From the NCBI GenBank assembly GCA_945868825.1, contig CAMBMM010000003.1, positions 1-64,000 on the forward strand: 64,000 bases of DNA. Reading direction: 5' to 3'. This stretch comes from Sphingobacterium thalpophilum (lineage in GTDB: Bacteria > Bacteroidota > Bacteroidia > Sphingobacteriales > Sphingobacteriaceae). Shown one piece after another: positions 43,043 to 52,419 of this stretch; the stretch's first letter is position 1; each line of letters begins with the position of its first letter. Both the position numbers and the translations under genes were made by a program. The notes under the pieces were generated by a model. That model was not told where the DNA came from, searched no databases, and saw nothing but the letters and a program-made list of their open reading frames with translations.

Positions 43043-44734
43043 ATGGAAATGATGAAAAAAGCGCTAAAATCAACCCTATTGTTGATTTTAGTAGGTTCAG
43101 CCTTGTATGCCCAAACCTTAGGTGATGCTCAAAAGGCACTAGATGCTGAGCAATACCAAAATGCGAAATCGCAATTAAAAAGTTTAATAGCCCTTCAGCC
43201 AACAGTAGCCGAAAATTTTTTCTATTTAGGCCAAGTTTATCTAAAAACAGACTATGCTGATTCGGCTAAAGTGGTGTTTAACCAAGGAATTACCGTAAAT
43301 CCGGCCTTTCCCCTAAACTACGTAGGTTTAGGTCAGGTTGATTTAGACGATAACCAAGCCTCAGCCGCCAAAGCCAATTTTGATAAAGCTATTGCTGTAT
43401 CGGATAAAAAAGATGCCCATGCCTATTTATTTATCGGCAAAGCGTACAGCCATGCCAAAAAACCAAATTACGCTGAAGCAATTAATGCACTTACTGCAGG
43501 CAAGCTCATTGTAGAAAAACAAAAAGGTGTTAATGGGTTTTTAGCCGATTTAAACCTTGCCTTTGGCGATGCCTTCCGTGGCCAACTAAAAAACTCTGAA
43601 GCCTATAGTGCCTATCGTACCGCTTTTGAATTAAATAATAGCCTTATTCGTACCAAAGTAGAATTAGGCGTAATTAATAAAATGTCAAAAGCATTTCAAG
43701 AATCAGCCGATGAATTTAATGCCGTTTTGGCCATCAATTCCAATTATGGTCCGGCTTATCGCGAATTAGCCGAAACCTATTATTTATGGGCTAAAGATCA
43801 AGCCAAAGATTACGATGCTAAAATAAAGCAAGCCCTAGAATATTATAAAAAATATTTAGAGCTAACCGATAAATCATTGGAATCACGCATGCGTTATGCC
43901 GATTTCTTGATTTTGGCAAAAGATTACAAGTCATTGCAAGCAGAAGCACAAGTAATGGCTCAAATGGATAAAGCCAATAAGCGAATTTTACGTTACTTGG
44001 CGTATGCGGCTTATGAAAATGGAGATTACCCAGCAAGTATTCAAGCCATTAAAGATTTTATGATTAAGGTAGAAGCTAAACGTATTATTGGTAGAGATTA
44101 TAGCTACTTAGGTCGTGCTTTAATTAAATCTGGACAAGAAGAAGAAGGTTTTCAAACCGTAAAGAAAGCCCTAGATATTGATTCTTCCTTAGTGAGTGGC
44201 ATGAGTGATTTAGGTAAAGAATTGTATGGTCTAAAAAAGTATAGCAAGGCAGCCGAAGCTTATGAACTTGCTGTGAAAAATCCGCAACGCAACCTTTTAG
44301 ATTATTTCTACTTGGGCTCATCGTACTACTTCGATTACGGTGCTAAAAAAACAGCCGGCTTAGAAGCCGATAAATCTTTATTGGTAAAAGCCGATTCTGC
44401 CTTTAGTTATTTAGCACAACGTTCACCAAATACTAATGCAGCATGGCAGTTCAGAGGCCGTATCAATCGTCAGTTCGATGATGCCAACGATAGCCAAGGC
44501 TTAGCTGTTCCATTCTATGAAAAATATGTAGAATTGGTAACCGTAACTAAACCGGAATTAGCCGCCAAAAATGGCACAGGACTAACAGAGGCCTATATTT
44601 ATTTAGGTTCGGTAGTTGCTCGTAAAGATAAAGACACCGAAAAAGCAAAAGAGTATTTCAACAAGGTTTTGGCTATTGACCCTGCCAATGCCACAGCTCT
44701 CGAAGTGCTCAAAGCATTGGGTACAACAAAGTAA
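43043..44734 (+). CDS. Exported tetratricopeptide-repeat protein
   Basis: 563 residues with a signal peptide (LKSTLLLILVGSALYAQ) followed almost entirely by TPR helix pairs, e.g. DAQKALDAEQYQNAKSQLKS, ENFFYLGQVYLKTDYADSAK, YSYLGRALIKSGQEEEGFQT and the final KAKEYFNKVLAIDPANATAL. Start may be the Met at 43043 or the nearby MKKALK. TPR proteins scaffold protein complexes; this one, 18 bases after the PstS-like gene, closes the TonB cluster and is a good candidate for a periplasmic adaptor. It ends at the terminator 44753-44782. Confidence 0.85.
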   Translation: MEMMKKALKSTLLLILVGSALYAQTLGDAQKALDAEQYQNAKSQLKSLIALQPTVAENFFYLGQVYLKTDYADSAKVVFNQGITVNPAFPLNYVGLGQVDLDDNQASAAKANFDKAIAVSDKKDAHAYLFIGKAYSHAKKPNYAEAINALTAGKLIVEKQKGVNGFLADLNLAFGDAFRGQLKNSEAYSAYRTAFELNNSLIRTKVELGVINKMSKAFQESADEFNAVLAINSNYGPAYRELAETYYLWAKDQAKDYDAKIKQALEYYKKYLELTDKSLESRMRYADFLILAKDYKSLQAEAQVMAQMDKANKRILRYLAYAAYENGDYPASIQAIKDFMIKVEAKRIIGRDYSYLGRALIKSGQEEEGFQTVKKALDIDSSLVSGMSDLGKELYGLKKYSKAAEAYELAVKNPQRNLLDYFYLGSSYYFDYGAKKTAGLEADKSLLVKADSAFSYLAQRSPNTNAAWQFRGRINRQFDDANDSQGLAVPFYEKYVELVTVTKPELAAKNGTGLTEAYIYLGSVVARKDKDTEKAKEYFNKVLAIDPANATALEVLKALGTTK

Positions 44735-44752
44735 AAAAATATCCCTTTTTTT

Positions 44753-44785
44753 AAGCGCCTTAATCATCAGATTAAGGCGCTTTCT
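44753..44785 (+). terminator. Terminator between the TPR gene and nuoA
   Basis: AAGCGCCTTAAT pairs with ATTAAGGCGCTT (12 base pairs, loop CATCAG), followed by TTCTT. It separates the TonB cluster from the nuo operon. Confidence 0.85.
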
Positions 44786-44788
44786 TAT

Positions 44789-44796
44789 TATATTTG
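44789..44796 (+). promoter_or_regulatory. Candidate -7 element for the nuo operon (TATATTTG)
   Basis: Exact TAnnTTTG match, 18 bases before the nuoA ATG and just beyond the preceding terminator stem. The -33 box is not recognisable, because the terminator hairpin occupies that position. Confidence 0.4.
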
Positions 44797-44814
44797 CGCC
44801 ATCAAACCCAACAC

Positions 44815-45186
44815 ATGGAAGCACAAAGTACCCCAATTAATTATTTGCCCATTTTTTTTCAAATGATTGTTGCTATGGGCTTTGTGGTACTAACCATGGT
44901 GGTTACCCACAAAATAGGCCCAAAACGTAAAACAGCCGATAAATTAACGCCATTCGAATCAGGAATTGAGTCTGTGGGCAATGCCCGTCAACCCTTTTCT
45001 ATCAAATACTTTTTGGTGGCTATTTTATTTGTCCTTTTTGACGTCGAGGTGATCTTTATGTACCCCTGGGCTGTTAATTTTAGAGAGTTGGGTTGGACAG
45101 GTTTAGTGGAGATGTTCATCTTTATGGGAACACTTTTGGCGGGATTTATTTACATCCTTAAAAAGGGTGCATTAGATTGGGAATAA
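44815..45186 (+). CDS. nuoA: NADH-quinone oxidoreductase subunit A
   Basis: Membrane subunit of complex I with three helices; 123 residues from the ATG at 44815. An upstream in-frame TTG (44794) lies in the promoter and is rejected. Conserved loop FESGIESVGNARQPFSIKYF (about residues 51-70) and FDVEVIFMYPWAV (second helix with the Asp/Glu) are family hallmarks. First of fourteen nuo genes in order A to N; 27 bases before nuoB. Confidence 0.94.
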   Translation: MEAQSTPINYLPIFFQMIVAMGFVVLTMVVTHKIGPKRKTADKLTPFESGIESVGNARQPFSIKYFLVAILFVLFDVEVIFMYPWAVNFRELGWTGLVEMFIFMGTLLAGFIYILKKGALDWE

Positions 45187-45213
45187 AGCATAACAGAATA
45201 TAATAACGGCATT

Positions 45214-45756
45214 ATGAGCGAATTAACTATTGTTGAAGCTCCTCCCGGTATAGAGGGATCTGGCTTTTTTGCAACTTCACTAGACAAGGTAGTGGGCTTA
45301 GCCCGCTCACATTCTTTGTGGCCACTGCCATTTGCCACCTCTTGTTGTGGTATAGAGTTTATGGCTACTATGGGCTCTCATTATGATTTTGCCCGTTTTG
45401 GTTCAGAACGTCCAAGTTTTTCGCCACGCCAAGCCGATTTATTAATGGTAATGGGCACTATTGCAAAAAAAATGGGCCCAGTATTGCAGCAAGTATATAC
45501 CCAAATGGCCGAACCCCGTTGGGTAATTGCCGTAGGTGCCTGTGCATCTAGTGGTGGTATTTTCGATACTTATTCGGTTTTGCAGGGCATCGATGAAATT
45601 ATTCCGGTTGATGTATACGTACCCGGTTGCCCGCCTAGGCCGGAAGCCATTATCGATGGTTTTAATAAAATACAAGAATTAGTGAAAAACGAATCTCTTC
45701 GTCGTCGCGAATCGCCAGAGTATCAAGCACTATTAGCCAAATACGGAATTCAATAA
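45214..45756 (+). CDS. nuoB: NADH-quinone oxidoreductase subunit B
   Basis: Carries the N2 [4Fe-4S] cluster that reduces quinone. Cluster ligands are visible in [13 protein letters not shown] (tandem Cys), [15 protein letters not shown] and [30 protein letters not shown] precedes them. 180 residues. Its stop overlaps the nuoC start by one base. Confidence 0.96.
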   Translation: MSELTIVEAPPGIEGSGFFATSLDKVVGLARSHSLWPLPFATSCCGIEFMATMGSHYDFARFGSERPSFSPRQADLLMVMGTIAKKMGPVLQQVYTQMAEPRWVIAVGACASSGGIFDTYSVLQGIDEIIPVDVYVPGCPPRPEAIIDGFNKIQELVKNESLRRRESPEYQALLAKYGIQ

Positions 45757-46259
45757 TGGGCACACTAAGCAACCAAGTAGTAGTTCAAAAACTAACGGCA
45801 CGTTTTGCCGATAAGATATCGGTACCCAACGAGCCATTTGGTCTGTTAACTTTTGAAACGAATACAGAAACCATTGCCGAAGTTCTACGCTTTTTAAAAG
45901 AAGATAAAGAACTTCAGTTTAATTATCTCACAGATATTACAGGCATACACTACCCCGAGCAAGAATTAGCTATTGGGGTAATATACCATTTGCACAGCTT
46001 AAGCACAAATGTGCGTATACGCATTAAAGTATTTCTTTCAGTTGCTAATCCAAGCATTCCTACTGCCACTACCCTATGGGAAGGAGCCAATTGGATGGAA
46101 CGTGAAACCTATGATTTTTTTGGAGTGCAGTTTGAAGGACACCCAAATTTATGCCGCATTTTAAATGTGGATGACATGACGGTTTTCCCGATGCGTAAAG
46201 AATACCCATTAGAAGACCCTAACAGAGTAGATAAAAAAGACCTTTTCTTTGGAAGATAA
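45756..46259 (+). CDS. nuoC: NADH-quinone oxidoreductase subunit C
   Basis: Peripheral-arm subunit, 167 residues, with the 30-kDa subunit signature WMERETYDFFGVQFEGHPNL and RILNVDDM. It is a separate gene here, unlike the fused nuoCD of E. coli. One base overlap with nuoB; nuoD starts one base after its stop. Confidence 0.95.
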   Translation: MGTLSNQVVVQKLTARFADKISVPNEPFGLLTFETNTETIAEVLRFLKEDKELQFNYLTDITGIHYPEQELAIGVIYHLHSLSTNVRIRIKVFLSVANPSIPTATTLWEGANWMERETYDFFGVQFEGHPNLCRILNVDDMTVFPMRKEYPLEDPNRVDKKDLFFGR

Positions 46260-46260
46260 G

Positions 46261-47472
46261 ATGAACAACCATCCGGTATATACAGATAACGATCCGCAAA
46301 AAGAGACCATTACCCTAAATCTTGGTCCTACCCACCCGGCTACGCATGGTGTTTTCCAAAACGTACTCGAGTTAGATGGCGAACGTATTGTAAGTGGCGT
46401 ATCCACCATTGGCTACATTCACCGTGCATTCGAAAAAATTGCCGAGCATCGTCCATTTTATCAAATAACCCCACTAACCGATCGCTTAAACTATTGCTCA
46501 TCTCCTATAAATAATATGGGTTGGCACATGACGGTAGAAAAGTTGCTCAATATACAAACACCTAAACGGGTAGATTACCTCCGTGTAATCATCATGGAGC
46601 TTTCTCGTATATCCGATCACTTAATTTGTAACGGAATTTTAGGAGTAGATACCGGTGCCTTTACTGGTTTCTTGTATTTAATGGAAGAGCGTGAGCACAT
46701 TTACGAAATTTTTGAAGAAGTGTGCGGCGCCCGTTTAACCACCAACATTGGTCGCATAGGTGGCTTTGAACGTGATTTCAACGACATCGCATTTGCTAAA
46801 ATTCGTCAGTTTTTGGTGAAATTTCCACCTATATTAAAAGAGTTCGAAACCCTCTTTAACCGCAACCGTATTTTCATTGAACGTACCAGCGGCGTAGGAG
46901 CAGTAACTGCCGAAACAGCCTTGAATTACAGTTGGAGCGGCCCCATTTTACGGGCTACCGGTGTAGATTACGATGTACGAGCCAATGAACCTTACGCTTC
47001 TTATCAAGATTTTGATTTCGATATTCCGGTAGGAACCACCGGCGATGTATACGACCGTTATATAGTCCGCAACGAAGAAATGTGGCAGAGCTTACGCATT
47101 ATTGAGCAGGCCATGCAAAAGCTAGAAAAAGAGCCAAAAGGCGTTTTTCATGCCGATGTTCCAGAATTTTATCTGCCGGCAAAAGAAAGTGTGTACAACA
47201 ATATGGAAGCATTAATTTATCATTTCAAAATTGTAATGGGCGAAATTGATACCCCAAAAACAGAAGTTTACCACGCCGTTGAAGGCGGTAATGGAGAACT
47301 TGGTTTCTATTTAGTAAACGATGGTGGTCGTTCACCATATCGTTTGCACTTCCGCAGACCAAGCTTTATCAATTACCAAATGTATGCCCCAATGAGCAGC
47401 GGTATGTTACTATCTGATGCCATTATTAACATGAGTAGTTTAAACGTTATTGCCGGAGAATTAGATGCTTAA
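46261..47472 (+). CDS. nuoD: NADH-quinone oxidoreductase subunit D
   Basis: 49-kDa quinone-site subunit, 403 residues from the ATG at 46261; an in-frame TTG at 46249 within nuoC is a weaker start. Motifs LNLGPTHPATHGVFQNVLEL, GYIHRAFEKIAEHRPF and GGFERDF are conserved, and GKHGEL-like EGGNGELGFYLVNDG plus the C-terminal DPVFGEVDR position (here NVIAGELDA) are present. Its last 8 bases overlap nuoE. Confidence 0.96.
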   Translation: MNNHPVYTDNDPQKETITLNLGPTHPATHGVFQNVLELDGERIVSGVSTIGYIHRAFEKIAEHRPFYQITPLTDRLNYCSSPINNMGWHMTVEKLLNIQTPKRVDYLRVIIMELSRISDHLICNGILGVDTGAFTGFLYLMEEREHIYEIFEEVCGARLTTNIGRIGGFERDFNDIAFAKIRQFLVKFPPILKEFETLFNRNRIFIERTSGVGAVTAETALNYSWSGPILRATGVDYDVRANEPYASYQDFDFDIPVGTTGDVYDRYIVRNEEMWQSLRIIEQAMQKLEKEPKGVFHADVPEFYLPAKESVYNNMEALIYHFKIVMGEIDTPKTEVYHAVEGGNGELGFYLVNDGGRSPYRLHFRRPSFINYQMYAPMSSGMLLSDAIINMSSLNVIAGELDA

Positions 47473-47983
47473 AGTAACCGAAACTCAAGAAATCACCTTC
47501 TCTAAAGAATTGCTTAAGCAGTTCGATGAGATCGTTACCCGCTATCCGGAAGGCAAGCACAAATCGGCCTTATTGCCTATTTTACACTTGGTACAAGCCG
47601 AATTCGGTTGGGTGAGTACAGCCTCTATGGATAAAGTAGCGGCCTATTTACATATTTTACCCATAGAGGTATATGAAGTAACTACTTTTTACACCATGTT
47701 TTTCTTGCAGCCGCAAGGCAAATATGTATTAGAAGTGTGCCGTACCGGTCCATGCAACTTAGTAGGAGCCGAAAAAATGATGCAACACATTGAGAAAAAA
47801 TTAGGAGTAAAAGAAGGCGAAGTAACCAAAGATGGCTTGTTTAGCTGGAGAGGCGTAGAATGTTTAGCAGCATGCGGTATGGCCCCGGTGTTACAAATTG
47901 GCCCAGATTATACCTACTATGAACATCTAACCACAGAAAAATTAGATGCATTGGTAGACGAATTAAAAAGCAAAAAGGCATAA
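47465..47983 (+). CDS. nuoE: NADH-quinone oxidoreductase subunit E
   Basis: Thioredoxin-like [2Fe-2S] subunit (N1a), 172 residues. Cluster ligands in VCRTGPCNLVG and VECLAACGMAPV (four Cys). It partners NuoF in the NADH-oxidising module. Overlaps nuoD by 8 bases and ends 4 bases before nuoF. Confidence 0.95.
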   Translation: MLKVTETQEITFSKELLKQFDEIVTRYPEGKHKSALLPILHLVQAEFGWVSTASMDKVAAYLHILPIEVYEVTTFYTMFFLQPQGKYVLEVCRTGPCNLVGAEKMMQHIEKKLGVKEGEVTKDGLFSWRGVECLAACGMAPVLQIGPDYTYYEHLTTEKLDALVDELKSKKA

Positions 47984-47987
47984 TAAG

Positions 47988-49352
47988 ATGGCTCGTAAAC
48001 TATTATTAGAACATATTCATGTACCCGGAATCAATACTTTCGATGTTTATCGGAAGCAGGGAGGATACCGTGCCGTGGAAAAAGCCTTGAAAAAACTTTC
48101 GCCAGACGATGTGGTGGAGGAAGTAAAAAAATCAGGACTTCGTGGCCGTGGTGGAGCAGGTTTCCCAACCGGTATGAAATGGAGTTTTTTGGCTAAACCC
48201 GAAGGTAAAGCACGCTATTTAGTATGCAACGCCGACGAATCCGAGCCAGGTACTTTTAAAGACCGTTATTTAATGACCAATATTCCACACTTATTAATCG
48301 AAGGAATGATTGTGTCGAGTTATGCCTTGGGCGCCAATACCTCGTACATTTATGTGCGTGGCGAAATGATGCCCCAAATTCGCATCTTGGAAAAAGCTAT
48401 TGCCGAAGCTAAAGCAGCCGGATTTTTAGGAAAAAATATTTTAGGTTCTGGCTACGATTTAGAATTGTATCTGCAACCAGGTGGTGGTGCCTACATTTGT
48501 GGCGAAGAAACTGCTTTAATTGAATCATTGGAAGGGAAACGTGGAAATCCACGTATTAAACCACCATTCCCGGCTATTTCGGGGGTTTGGGGTTGCCCAA
48601 CGGTGGTAAACAACGTAGAATCTATAGCAGCGGTTGTGTCTATTATAAATGAGGGTGGCGATGAATATGCTAAAGTAGGTATTGGTCGCAGTACTGGAAC
48701 CAAACTCATTTCGGCATCGGGTAATTTAGCAAAGCCGGGCGTATACGAAATAGAATTAGGCCTTTCTGTTGAAGAATTTATCTACTCAGAAAAGTATTGT
48801 GGCGGTATGGCCAATGGCAAACGCTTAAAAGCGGTGGTTGCTGGTGGTTCCTCAGTACCTATTTTACCAGCCAACTTAATTTTAAAAACCACTAACGGCG
48901 AAAACCGCTTAATGAGTTACGAATCTTTAGCAGATGGCGGTTTTGCTACCGGCACCATGTTGGGTTCGGGCGGATTTATTGCATTTGATGAAGACGCTTG
49001 TATTGTGCGTAATACGTGGAATTATAGTCGTTTTTATCACCACGAAAGCTGTGGCCAATGTTCGCCTTGCCGCGAAGGTACCGGCTGGATGGAGAAGGTA
49101 TTGCACCGTTTAGAATACGGTCATGGTGCCATGAGTGATATTGATTTATTGGTAGATGTAGCTAAAAATATTGAAGGAAATACCATTTGCCCATTGGGAG
49201 ATGCTGCCGCTTGGCCAGTTGCTTCAGCCATTCGCCATTTCCGCGATGAGTTTGAGTGGCATGTAAAACATCCCGAAAAAGCATTAAAAGGAAATTATGG
49301 TTTGGCGCAATATGCCAATCCATTGCCACCAGTAGTAGTTGAAACTGTTTAG
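47988..49352 (+). CDS. nuoF: NADH-quinone oxidoreductase subunit F
   Basis: FMN- and NADH-binding subunit, 454 residues. GLRGRGGAGFPTGMKW (NADH/FMN glycine loop, about residues 47-62), CNADESEPGTFKDR and YICGEETALIESLEG are conserved; HHESCGQCSPCREGTGWMEK gives three ligands of the N3 [4Fe-4S] cluster, with the fourth in GNTICPLGDAAA. Confidence 0.97.
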   Translation: MARKLLLEHIHVPGINTFDVYRKQGGYRAVEKALKKLSPDDVVEEVKKSGLRGRGGAGFPTGMKWSFLAKPEGKARYLVCNADESEPGTFKDRYLMTNIPHLLIEGMIVSSYALGANTSYIYVRGEMMPQIRILEKAIAEAKAAGFLGKNILGSGYDLELYLQPGGGAYICGEETALIESLEGKRGNPRIKPPFPAISGVWGCPTVVNNVESIAAVVSIINEGGDEYAKVGIGRSTGTKLISASGNLAKPGVYEIELGLSVEEFIYSEKYCGGMANGKRLKAVVAGGSSVPILPANLILKTTNGENRLMSYESLADGGFATGTMLGSGGFIAFDEDACIVRNTWNYSRFYHHESCGQCSPCREGTGWMEKVLHRLEYGHGAMSDIDLLVDVAKNIEGNTICPLGDAAAWPVASAIRHFRDEFEWHVKHPEKALKGNYGLAQYANPLPPVVVETV

Positions 49353-49378
49353 AATTTAAAGAGAAAGATCTTTTAACC

Positions 49379-50383
49379 ATGTCAGATAAAGTGAAGGTTA
49401 TTATAGACGGAATTTCCGTAGAAGTAGCGCCCGGTACCAGCATCTTAAATGCTGCAAGGCAAATTGGTGGCGACATTGTTCCGCCGGCCATGTGTTACTA
49501 TTCTAAGCTAGAAGGTAGTGGTGGTAAATGCCGTACTTGTTTAGTAAAAGTGAGCAAAGGCTCTGAGGCCGATCCTCGTCCGATGCCTAAACTGGTAGCC
49601 AGTTGCCGCACCACCGTAATGGAGGGTATGGAAGTGCAAAACATTACATCACCCGAAGTAGTAGATGCTCGTAAGGGCGTAGTAGAAATGCTACTCATCA
49701 ATCACCCATTAGATTGCCCGGTATGCGACCAAGCTGGTGAGTGTGATTTGCAAGATTTAGCTTTTAATCATGGAGCTGCCGATACTAGATACGAATTTGA
49801 GCGCAGAACTTTTGAGCGTATAGATATTGGCGATAAAATTCAGTTGCACATGAACCGCTGTATTTTATGTTACCGTTGTACCTATGTAGCCGATCAATTA
49901 ACCGATTGTCGCCAACAAGGTATAGTGGGCCGTGGCGATTATGCAGAAATTTCAACCTACATAGAAAAAGCCATTGATAACGATTTTTCTGGTAATATGA
50001 TTGATGTGTGCCCGGTGGGTGCACTAACCGATAAAACGTTCCGCTTTAAAAGTAGAGTGTGGTTTACCAAGCCGGTAGATGCACACCGCGATTGCCCAAC
50101 CTGTAGCGGAAAAGTAATGCTGTGGTATAAAGGCGATGATGTGATTCGGGTAACGGCTCGTAAAGATGAAAACCACGAGGTAGTAGAATTCATTTGCAAT
50201 ACCTGTCGTTTTGATAAAAAAGCGACGAAAGACTGGGTTATAGAAGGTCCAAGTCAAATAGATCATACTTCGGTGATTTCATCTAACCACTACGATACTT
50301 TAAAACCCTTGCCGGTGATAAAAGAAAATAAGGCCCTCATGGCAGCCAATAAAGTAGAATTAGAACGTACTAAAAAAGACTAA
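49379..50383 (+). CDS. nuoG: NADH-quinone oxidoreductase subunit G, iron-sulfur part only
   Basis: Cluster-rich subunit, only 334 residues versus ~900 in E. coli. Present are the N-terminal [2Fe-2S] region (CYYSKLEGSGGKCRTC, ASCRTT), the His/Cys-ligated cluster (HPLDCPVCDQAGECDLQDLA with an upstream His), the two [4Fe-4S] motifs (CILCYRCTYVADQLTDC, DVCPVGALTDKTFRFKSR) and the short 4Fe4S segment of the molybdopterin-family domain (DCPTCSGKVML, FICNTCRFD). The large molybdopterin-like domain is absent; the gene ends cleanly and directly overlaps nuoH, so it is a short form and not a broken gene. Confidence 0.9.
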   Translation: MSDKVKVIIDGISVEVAPGTSILNAARQIGGDIVPPAMCYYSKLEGSGGKCRTCLVKVSKGSEADPRPMPKLVASCRTTVMEGMEVQNITSPEVVDARKGVVEMLLINHPLDCPVCDQAGECDLQDLAFNHGAADTRYEFERRTFERIDIGDKIQLHMNRCILCYRCTYVADQLTDCRQQGIVGRGDYAEISTYIEKAIDNDFSGNMIDVCPVGALTDKTFRFKSRVWFTKPVDAHRDCPTCSGKVMLWYKGDDVIRVTARKDENHEVVEFICNTCRFDKKATKDWVIEGPSQIDHTSVISSNHYDTLKPLPVIKENKALMAANKVELERTKKD

Positions 50384-51420
50384 TGGATATTGCATTTGTA
50401 CTTGAGAAATTTGTTTTTATCACAGTAATTTTTACTTTGAGTTTGGTGGTAGCTATGTATTCTACCCTAGCCGAGCGTAAAATTGCAGCCTTCCTACAAG
50501 ATCGGGTGGGTCCAAACCGTGCCGGACCCGGTGGTATGTTTCAGCCTTTGGCCGATGGGGTAAAAATGTTTTTGAAAGAAGAAATTATTCCTACACAGTC
50601 GAATAAATTCTTATTTATTGCCGGCCCTTCTTTGGCTATTTTAACGGCCTGTATTGGTTCTGCGGTAATTCCTTGGGGACAAGATATTGTGCTTTTTGGC
50701 CGAACTATTGCCCTTCAAGCTGCCGATATTAATGTGGGCATTCTTTATATTTTTGGAGTAGTATCTTTAGGTGTTTATGGCGTAATGATTGGGGGCTGGG
50801 CTTCTAACAATAAGTTCTCTTTAATGGGGGCCATTCGTGCAGCTTCACAAAACATCAGCTACGAAATCCCGATGGGTTTATCCATCATCGCTTTATTATT
50901 GCTTACCAATTCTTTGAGTTTAAAAAATATTGCCGAGCAGCAACACGGCTTCAATTGGAACGTATTTTATCAGCCTGTAGGCTTTTTAATCTTTTTGATA
51001 TGTTCTTTTGCCGAAACTAATCGTACGCCTTTCGATTTACCGGAATGTGAAACCGAGTTAGTAGGTGGCTACCATACCGAATATTCATCTATGAAATTGG
51101 GCTTTTACTTATTTGCCGAATACATTAACATGTTTGTGTCTTCGGCGGTAATGGCTACCCTCTATTTCGGTGGTTATAACTACCCCGGTATGGATTTTGT
51201 AAACAGCCTTTTAGGGCCAACTTGGGGTCCTTTAATGGGTATGGGCGTACTATTCTTAAAAATATTTGCCTTTATCTTCCTGTTTATGTGGGTACGTTGG
51301 ACTATTCCACGTTTCCGTTATGACCAGTTGATGAACCTAGGCTGGAAAATATTAATTCCTTTAGCTATTGCCAATATTGTACTTACCGGCGTGGTAATTG
51401 CATTAGTGAACAAATTTTAA
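50383..51420 (+). CDS. nuoH: NADH-quinone oxidoreductase subunit H
   Basis: Membrane subunit forming part of the quinone chamber, about eight helices, 345 residues. AERKIAAFLQDRVGPNRAGP (first loop) and CSFAETNRTPFDLPECETEL (the conserved acidic quinone-site loop) are diagnostic. Start overlaps the nuoG stop by one base. Confidence 0.96.
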   Translation: MDIAFVLEKFVFITVIFTLSLVVAMYSTLAERKIAAFLQDRVGPNRAGPGGMFQPLADGVKMFLKEEIIPTQSNKFLFIAGPSLAILTACIGSAVIPWGQDIVLFGRTIALQAADINVGILYIFGVVSLGVYGVMIGGWASNNKFSLMGAIRAASQNISYEIPMGLSIIALLLLTNSLSLKNIAEQQHGFNWNVFYQPVGFLIFLICSFAETNRTPFDLPECETELVGGYHTEYSSMKLGFYLFAEYINMFVSSAVMATLYFGGYNYPGMDFVNSLLGPTWGPLMGMGVLFLKIFAFIFLFMWVRWTIPRFRYDQLMNLGWKILIPLAIANIVLTGVVIALVNKF

Positions 51421-51422
51421 TC

Positions 51423-51926
51423 ATGGAAGCATTAAGTAATAGAAAGAAAGTATTAGAACAGAAACCGATGAATTTCTGGGAACGCATGTATCTCCCGGCA
51501 ATTTTTCAGGGTATGGCCATTACTTTCCGTCATATGTTCAAGAAAAAAGAAACTATCTATTATCCAGAAGTTCAGCGTGAATTTTCGGAAAATTGGCGTG
51601 GTATGCATTCGTTAAAAAGAGATGAAGATGGTCGGGAACGTTGCACAGCTTGCGGTTTGTGTGCTCTATCGTGCCCAGCCGAAGCGATTACCATGGTAGC
51701 TGCCGAGCGTAAAAAAAGCGAAGAAGCTTTATATCGGGAAGAAAAATACGCCGCCGTTTATGAAATTAACATGTTACGGTGCATTTTTTGTGGTTTGTGC
51801 GAAGAAGCTTGCCCCAAAGAAGCCATTTATTTAGATGGCCCCATTGTACCCTCTGATTATTTACGTAAAGATTTTATTTACGGGAAAGACAAATTGGTAG
51901 AACAACCTTTTAATTCAAAAGCCTGA
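51423..51926 (+). CDS. nuoI: NADH-quinone oxidoreductase subunit I
   Basis: Ferredoxin-like subunit with two [4Fe-4S] clusters (N6a and N6b), 167 residues: RCTACGLCALSCPAEAI and RCIFCGLCEEACPKEAI. It connects the peripheral arm to NuoB. Two bases after nuoH, and its stop overlaps the nuoJ ATG (TGATG). Confidence 0.96.
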   Translation: MEALSNRKKVLEQKPMNFWERMYLPAIFQGMAITFRHMFKKKETIYYPEVQREFSENWRGMHSLKRDEDGRERCTACGLCALSCPAEAITMVAAERKKSEEALYREEKYAAVYEINMLRCIFCGLCEEACPKEAIYLDGPIVPSDYLRKDFIYGKDKLVEQPFNSKA

Positions 51927-52414
51927 TGAATTTATTTTATGTAGTCGCCTTTTTATCTATTTTTTTCTCCCTAATGGTAATTTTTGCAAAAAATCCGGTA
52001 CATAGCGTATTGTACCTTATTATTACCTTTTTCACCTTCACCATTCACTACATTTTACTCAATGCCCAGTTTTTGGCCATGGTAAACTTTATTGTGTACA
52101 TGGGAGCCATTATGGTATTATTCTTATTTGTGCTCATGTTGCTCAATTTAAATAAAGAGACCGAATCGCTCAAACCCAATCTATTAAAGGTGGCAGGCGT
52201 GGTAGCCGGTATGTGTTTATTGGTTACCCTGGCGGGTTCGCTAAAAGCTTTAGCTGTTTCAGAGCCGGTGGTGCTACAAAACGCCAATTTAGGTTTGGTA
52301 AAAAATCTAGGTAAAGTATTATTCAACGAATTTTTATTGCCGTTCGAACTTTCATCCTTGCTGTTATTATCAGCCATGGTAGGAGCGGTTTTACTAGCTA
52401 AAAAAGAAGCCTAA
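51926..52414 (+). CDS. nuoJ: NADH-quinone oxidoreductase subunit J
   Basis: Five-helix membrane subunit, 162 residues, with NPVHSVLYLI and the conserved helix 3 segment FIVYMGAIMVLFLFVLMLLNL, which contains the pi-bulge region. Coupled to nuoI by an overlapping stop/start; nuoK follows after 5 bases. Confidence 0.95.
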   Translation: MNLFYVVAFLSIFFSLMVIFAKNPVHSVLYLIITFFTFTIHYILLNAQFLAMVNFIVYMGAIMVLFLFVLMLLNLNKETESLKPNLLKVAGVVAGMCLLVTLAGSLKALAVSEPVVLQNANLGLVKNLGKVLFNEFLLPFELSSLLLLSAMVGAVLLAKKEA

Positions 52415-52419
52415 GTTCT

